In this document: positions 60,378 through 64,000 of the stretch, one piece after another | Layout of the letters: every line of letters begins with the position of its first letter | Numbering within the stretch: the stretch's first letter is position 1 | NCBI RefSeq assembly: GCF_018734325.1 | Contig: NZ_CP073754.1 | Span: 806,001-870,000 of the forward strand | Length of the DNA stretch: 64,000 bases | Reading direction: 5' to 3' | From: Methylomonas paludis | Lineage (GTDB): Bacteria > Pseudomonadota > Gammaproteobacteria > Methylococcales > Methylomonadaceae | Translations under genes and position numbers: made by a program | The notes under the pieces: generated by a model | Databases searched by the model: none | What the model saw: only the letters and a program-made list of their open reading frames with translations | Told to the model about the DNA's origin: nothing

Positions 60378-62030
60378 TTACCCCACTTTCACCAAACTCG
60401 CGGCATAATCTGCCGGCGGCTCATAGCCCAACAGCGTCAGACAGGTCGCCGCCAGACTGGCAATGCCCGCCTTCGGCACATCAACCAAGTGCGCCTTAGC
60501 TGCCCCAGATGGATCATAAACAATCGCCGGCACCGGATTCAAAGAATGCGCCGTCTTGGATTTATAATGGCCCTGCTTATCCAGCACCAACCCACCAGTC
60601 TTCTTATCCAATTCATACATATCATCGGCATTGCCATGATCGGCCGAGCAAACCAAAATACCATTGGTCTTTTTTAGTGCAGCTATAATTTTGCCCAGAT
60701 TTTCATCAACCGCTTCAACCGCCAATTTTACGGCGCTCACCACACCAGTATGTCCCACCATATCGCCATTGGGGAAGTTAAGGCGGATAAACTTATAAGC
60801 GCCGCTCTCAATGGCCTGCACCACAACATCGGTAATTTCGTCGGCTTTCATACGCGGGGCATCCTCAAACGGGCAATTATCCGATGCAATTTCCTGCCAG
60901 GTTTCCGTTGCAAACTTACCGGAATTATTGCCGTTGAAGAAATAAGTCATATGACCAAACTTCTGTGTTTCCGAAATAGCCAGTTGCGTGACACCCGCGC
61001 TGGATAGATATTCGCTCATGGTGCGGTCAATCGCCGGCGGCGTGACCAGATAAAGTTTCGGCACATCAAGGTCGCCGTCATATTGCATCATACCGGCATA
61101 CAGCACATCCGGTTTAGTACCGCGATCAAACTCGGTCAATTCATCCGCTTCAAAAGCTTTAGTAATTTCCAAGGCCCGGTCGCCGCGGAAATTAAAGAAA
61201 ATAACGCTGTCGCCATCCACAATCGGCCCGGCCGGTTTACCGTCACGTACAATCACAAACGGTGGCAGATCCTGATCCAAAATGCCGGGATTTTCAGTCC
61301 GGAAGGTTTCCACAGCTTCCTGCATAGAAGTAAAAGTCCGGCCCTCAGCTTTAACATGAGTCGCCCAACCGCGCTTCACCATATCCCAATCGGCGTTATA
61401 ACGGTCCATGGTAATATTCATACGTCCGCCGCCAGAAGCCACGCAATAATCCACACTGCCGTCCGCATTAATTTCATTCAGGAAGGCATCAAAGCGCTCA
61501 ACATACTCAAGTGCCGATGTCGGTGGCACATCGCGGCCATCAATCAAGGCATGAATCCGCGCTTTTTTCACACCTTGTTGTTTGGCGGTGCGTAACATCG
61601 ATTCCAAATGATTCAGGTTAGAGTGCACATTGCCGTCTGAGAACAGGCCGATAAAATGCAAGGTTGAAGATTTGGCAATCACATTGGCAACCAATTGTTG
61701 CCAAACCGAACCGGCAGCATACATGGCCCCAGAAGCAATAGCCTTGCCGACCAAAGCCGCCCCTTGCTCAAAAACCCGGCCGCAGCCGATGGCATTATGC
61801 CCCACCTCGGAATTGCCCATATCCCCATCATCCGGCAGACCAACCGCAACGCCATGCGCCCGCAATTCCGTATACAAAGCATTATCGTGCAGCCAGTTCA
61901 AATTAGGAGTCTCGGCCTGCTTCACAAAATCGCTTTCCGGATTCCGACCAATTCCGACCCCATCCATAATTACCAATACCACAGGACCTTCCGGACCGGC
62001 AAAATCCGTACTCTTTTTTAACTCAATCAT
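60378..62030 (-). CDS. gpmI: 2,3-bisphosphoglycerate-independent phosphoglycerate mutase
   Basis: It interconverts 3- and 2-phosphoglycerate in glycolysis. Mn-binding and catalytic blocks are intact: VIMDGVGIGRN, DDGDMGNSEVGHNAIGCG (catalytic Ser), HALIDGRDVPPTS, and SADHGNADDM near the end. I chose the ATG at 62030, with GGAG eight to nine bases upstream and the family's start MIELKK; the frame stays open 47 codons further but that part is Cys-rich and unrelated. At 550 aa it belongs to the longer GpmI group (E. coli has 514). Confidence 0.94.
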   Translation of the reverse strand: MIELKKSTDFAGPEGPVVLVIMDGVGIGRNPESDFVKQAETPNLNWLHDNALYTELRAHGVAVGLPDDGDMGNSEVGHNAIGCGRVFEQGAALVGKAIASGAMYAAGSVWQQLVANVIAKSSTLHFIGLFSDGNVHSNLNHLESMLRTAKQQGVKKARIHALIDGRDVPPTSALEYVERFDAFLNEINADGSVDYCVASGGGRMNITMDRYNADWDMVKRGWATHVKAEGRTFTSMQEAVETFRTENPGILDQDLPPFVIVRDGKPAGPIVDGDSVIFFNFRGDRALEITKAFEADELTEFDRGTKPDVLYAGMMQYDGDLDVPKLYLVTPPAIDRTMSEYLSSAGVTQLAISETQKFGHMTYFFNGNNSGKFATETWQEIASDNCPFEDAPRMKADEITDVVVQAIESGAYKFIRLNFPNGDMVGHTGVVSAVKLAVEAVDENLGKIIAALKKTNGILVCSADHGNADDMYELDKKTGGLVLDKQGHYKSKTAHSLNPVPAIVYDPSGAAKAHLVDVPKAGIASLAATCLTLLGYEPPADYAASLVKVG

Positions 62031-62174
62031 TTCAAACTCCAAATGCAGCTGATTCAGCGCACAATTATAAACGACATTAAATAGCCCCAACGCACCGCAA
62101 AGCCAAAAAACCGCACATTTTTGGCTAGGCCCGGCAAAGATTGATATGGTAGGGGGATGGATACAGTGCAACCC

Positions 62175-62206
62175 GCAGCCTTGATGAAACGCAGTGGAAT
62201 CGAGGG
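62175..62206. repeat. Short dispersed hairpin, CCTCGAT family (copy 5)
   Basis: CCTTGAT (62179-62185), the loop GAAACGCAGTGGA, then ATCGAGG (62199-62205). One C-to-T change leaves a G-T pair in the stem. Confidence 0.75.
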
Positions 62207-62427
62207 ACGGCCGTGATCAAACGGTTGTTTGGTTTAGGCTATGAACATTTCTTCAATAAAACTCGACATCAACCAATAAGGTAAACCAAGGTGCATCCCA
62301 AGGCATGGCTTCGTAAACGGTTATTTTTATCTAGAGTAGATTAGAAAGGTCAATCAACTCCGGCAATCGTCAATTGTTTTAAGCTACCGATCGGATCATC
62401 GGTACACGGTTTTGAGGGGGTAGTGAG

Positions 62428-62503
62428 TAGGGTGGATTCGCCGCTAGGCAATCCACCAAAACTTCGCAGGGTGTTTAACGTTTTGCTATCACGAAAACAC
62501 CCA
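62428..62503. repeat. Dispersed GTGGATT-type element, two hairpins (copy C5)
   Basis: First hairpin: GGTGGATTCGCC with GGCAATCCACC. Then AAAACTTCGCA, then a second hairpin of GGGTGTTT (62469-62476) with AAACACCC (62495-62502). This is the fullest copy of the family. Confidence 0.75.
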
Positions 62504-62657
62504 ACACAAACTTAGCTTCAAATGTAGGATGTGCTAAACCTAGTACAGCCCTTCATTCTAAGCTAAGTGCTTGTTTAAAAGAAACCAGCAATAATATCGC
62601 GGTTCTGTCGCCGGAGCCTGGAGCTAAGCTGTACCAATAATATTGGATTTTTAAAAA

Positions 62658-63665
62658 CTAACTCCACTCTTCCGGATAACTTTGCTTCCAATCAGCAAAA
62701 GCCGTTTCTAAAGTGTACAGATAGGGATAACTGTTGTTAACCAGATAGCCTGGATAGATGATATTAGAATTAACCAGTTTCTTGATACGAACTGTGCTAA
62801 ACGGATGAGTAATCCCCAGCGGCTTAGCAAACGCATCAATCACATAAGCGGTCGCCAACAACGAAAAGTAAGGCAAGGACGGCACCCAGCGCTCTATACC
62901 GGCAACTTTGCAAACTGTTTCGACATAATCTTGAATTGATGGCCCAGGATTCATCGTCATATTAAACAGAATAACCCGCTCTCCCGTCGTACCTTGTCGT
63001 TGCAGAACCCACCAGATTGCATTACACAATTCTTTGACGTAAACGCCTGCCTTCCTTGTATCTCTGTTTCCCATGTAAATGAAATAGCGATGCAGAACCG
63101 CTTTAACCAAACGCGAAACATTACCGCCCTCACCAGGCCCAAACACCACACCGGGTCGGACAATAACCAGACGGCGGTTTTCTGAATCACCGTTTTGCCA
63201 GCACAAATGAATCTTTTCAGCGGCTAGTTTCGAACCACCATAGGCACTGACCGGCACTGGTACTGAGGACTCATCTTTCGTCAATTCCGAAGGGCCGTAA
63301 GGCGCAATACTGCTGGTAAAAACGATTTGCTTACAACCAACTTTTTCCGCCCATGCGCAAACGTTTTCAGCACCATGCAGGTTGGTTTCGTAATACTCAA
63401 AATCCTCATGTCCTGGCTCACGATGCACTGCAGCAAAGTTAGCCACCAATGTTACATCGCTAGGTAATGCCTGCGCATCAATCGGCTTGCGAACATCAAG
63501 CTCAACGTAATGAATTTTGTTTTGATCAAACGAAAAAAAAGGCCGGATAGGCCGTATGTCGGCCAGATAGACTTCATCAACCAACCCGTTGAGAATCAGG
63601 TATTCCGCAAAGTGGCTACCGATAAAACCTGTACCGCCAAATATCACGCACTTGCTTGACATCAA
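62658..63665 (-). CDS. NAD-dependent sugar epimerase/dehydratase (extended SDR)
   Basis: A 335-aa protein with a Rossmann GGTGFIGSH motif at residues 9-17. The catalytic Thr/Ser lies in VFTSSIAPYGPS, and the Tyr/Lys pair in SAYGGSKLAAEK. It probably converts or reduces a nucleotide sugar for a surface glycan; the substrate cannot be told from the sequence. It overlaps the glycosyltransferase gene upstream by 4 bases, so both belong to one polysaccharide operon that continues outside the window. Confidence 0.88.
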   Translation of the reverse strand: MMSSKCVIFGGTGFIGSHFAEYLILNGLVDEVYLADIRPIRPFFSFDQNKIHYVELDVRKPIDAQALPSDVTLVANFAAVHREPGHEDFEYYETNLHGAENVCAWAEKVGCKQIVFTSSIAPYGPSELTKDESSVPVPVSAYGGSKLAAEKIHLCWQNGDSENRRLVIVRPGVVFGPGEGGNVSRLVKAVLHRYFIYMGNRDTRKAGVYVKELCNAIWWVLQRQGTTGERVILFNMTMNPGPSIQDYVETVCKVAGIERWVPSLPYFSLLATAYVIDAFAKPLGITHPFSTVRIKKLVNSNIIYPGYLVNNSYPYLYTLETAFADWKQSYPEEWS

Positions 63666-64000
63666 TTATCACCTTTTGGTTTATTCCTGGTCGCAACCAG
63701 TACGTTTTCAATTAAACTATCAATACTGAATTTCGATTTAACAAACGCCTGTAATCGAATGCGTCGATCACTCTTAGATTCTGCAACTAGTGTAGGTCTG
63801 TAAGATTCAAAAAGACCAGCCAACTCGGCGACATCCCAGGTGTAGGCAACCTCGCCGGCACTAGCTTCTGTTACAAGAATGCCCAACTCGCTCCCTGGTT
63901 CGCAGATGGCAAAAACAGGCACGCCGGCGGCCAACAAATTAGGTAACTTAGATGGCAGCGATCCTTCAGATGTATCAAAGGCCTGTGGAATAATTTGCAC
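63662..64000 (-). CDS. Glycosyltransferase, C-terminal part (5' end outside window)
   Basis: The last 112 codons of a GT-B enzyme. SEGSLPSKLPNLLAAGVPVFAICEPGSELG is the donor-site block (the S-x-KLxxxLAxGxPV form of family 4, as in WcaI-like enzymes). It continues past the window edge. The 4-base overlap with the epimerase gene shows that the two are coupled. Confidence 0.72.
   Translation of the reverse strand: MQIIPQAFDTSEGSLPSKLPNLLAAGVPVFAICEPGSELGILVTEASAGEVAYTWDVAELAGLFESYRPTLVAESKSDRRIRLQAFVKSKFSIDSLIENVLVATRNKPKGDN

Larger units (their letters stand above)
62031..62657. other. Intergenic region rich in repeats
   Basis: About 630 bp. It holds CCTCGAT copy 5 (62175-62206), the fullest GTGGATT-family copy (62428-62503) and a fragment, GTAGGATGTGCT (62524-62535), like the inner part of the MITE family. 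Confidence 0.6.

Noticed and set aside
62031-62171. A 47-codon N-terminal extension of gpmI
   Set aside because: The extra part is unrelated to the family, and a good ribosome site and the family start lie at 62030.

Overview
The window looks like a chromosomal segment of a gammaproteobacterium, most probably a methanotroph of the order Methylococcales. The lineage is inferred from the mix of genes: Na+-NQR with NqrM, IspG, Zwf, a PEP-CTERM-type secreted protein, an H-NOX/kinase pair and TPR/glycosyltransferase proteins. No methane or methanol oxidation gene is present to prove it. Codon use and base composition look even throughout, and no prophage, CRISPR array or integrase is visible.

Layout. 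1-1236: the 3' end of a type I restriction HsdR gene and a tRNA-Ser(UGA). 1323-5363: core genes alr and dnaB facing away from argH. 5384-7287: a two-gene unit for a PEP-CTERM protein and a secreted metallophosphoesterase. 7628-14560: hrpA, a rhomboid protease, a small membrane protein and prfC. 14651-16435: a stand-alone polyketide-type acyltransferase behind a VanZ-family gene. 16812-19274: a small secreted protein, a DUF455 ferritin-like protein and NnrS. 19549-27418: ispG, then the complete nqrABCDEF operon and nqrM, without apbE at this locus. 27647-34590: a YgjV-type membrane protein, zwf, queG facing away from nnrDE, a DmeF-type metal exporter with a repeat-encoded His loop, and DoxX. 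34614-41537: a surface polysaccharide region with two GT4 glycosyltransferases, a beta-helix lipoprotein and an acyltransferase, separated by long non-coding DNA. 42063-50547: an HDAC-like hydrolase and an MdtABC-type RND efflux operon. 50859-57839: an NlpE-like protein, several small genes, a DUF3047 protein, a ParA-like ATPase, an H-NOX/hybrid kinase operon and small envelope proteins. 57800-64000: a TPR-glycosyltransferase protein, gpmI, an epimerase and the end of another glycosyltransferase.

The intergenic DNA carries the most unusual structure. At least three families of small dispersed palindromic elements recur across the window. One is a MITE-like element of about 140 bp with terminal inverted repeats: six copies, some internally deleted, one reduced to 78 bp. 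The second is a short CCTCGAT...ATCGAGG hairpin. The third is a GTGGATT...AATCCAC hairpin that shows a compensatory base change between copies. None encodes a protein, so they would need to be mobilised by an enzyme encoded elsewhere. The 1.1-kb non-coding gap at 39310-40442 also holds a tight run of hairpins and a possible small RNA with its own -10 box and terminator.

Functional themes are sodium-coupled respiration (Nqr), nitric oxide sensing and handling (H-NOX/kinase and NnrS, at separate loci), metal and drug export (DmeF, MdtABC, NlpE-like), and exopolysaccharide or surface glycan synthesis. I found no clearly new multi-gene system. The best candidates for undescribed biology are the repeat families, the structured non-coding region and the free-standing acyltransferase.
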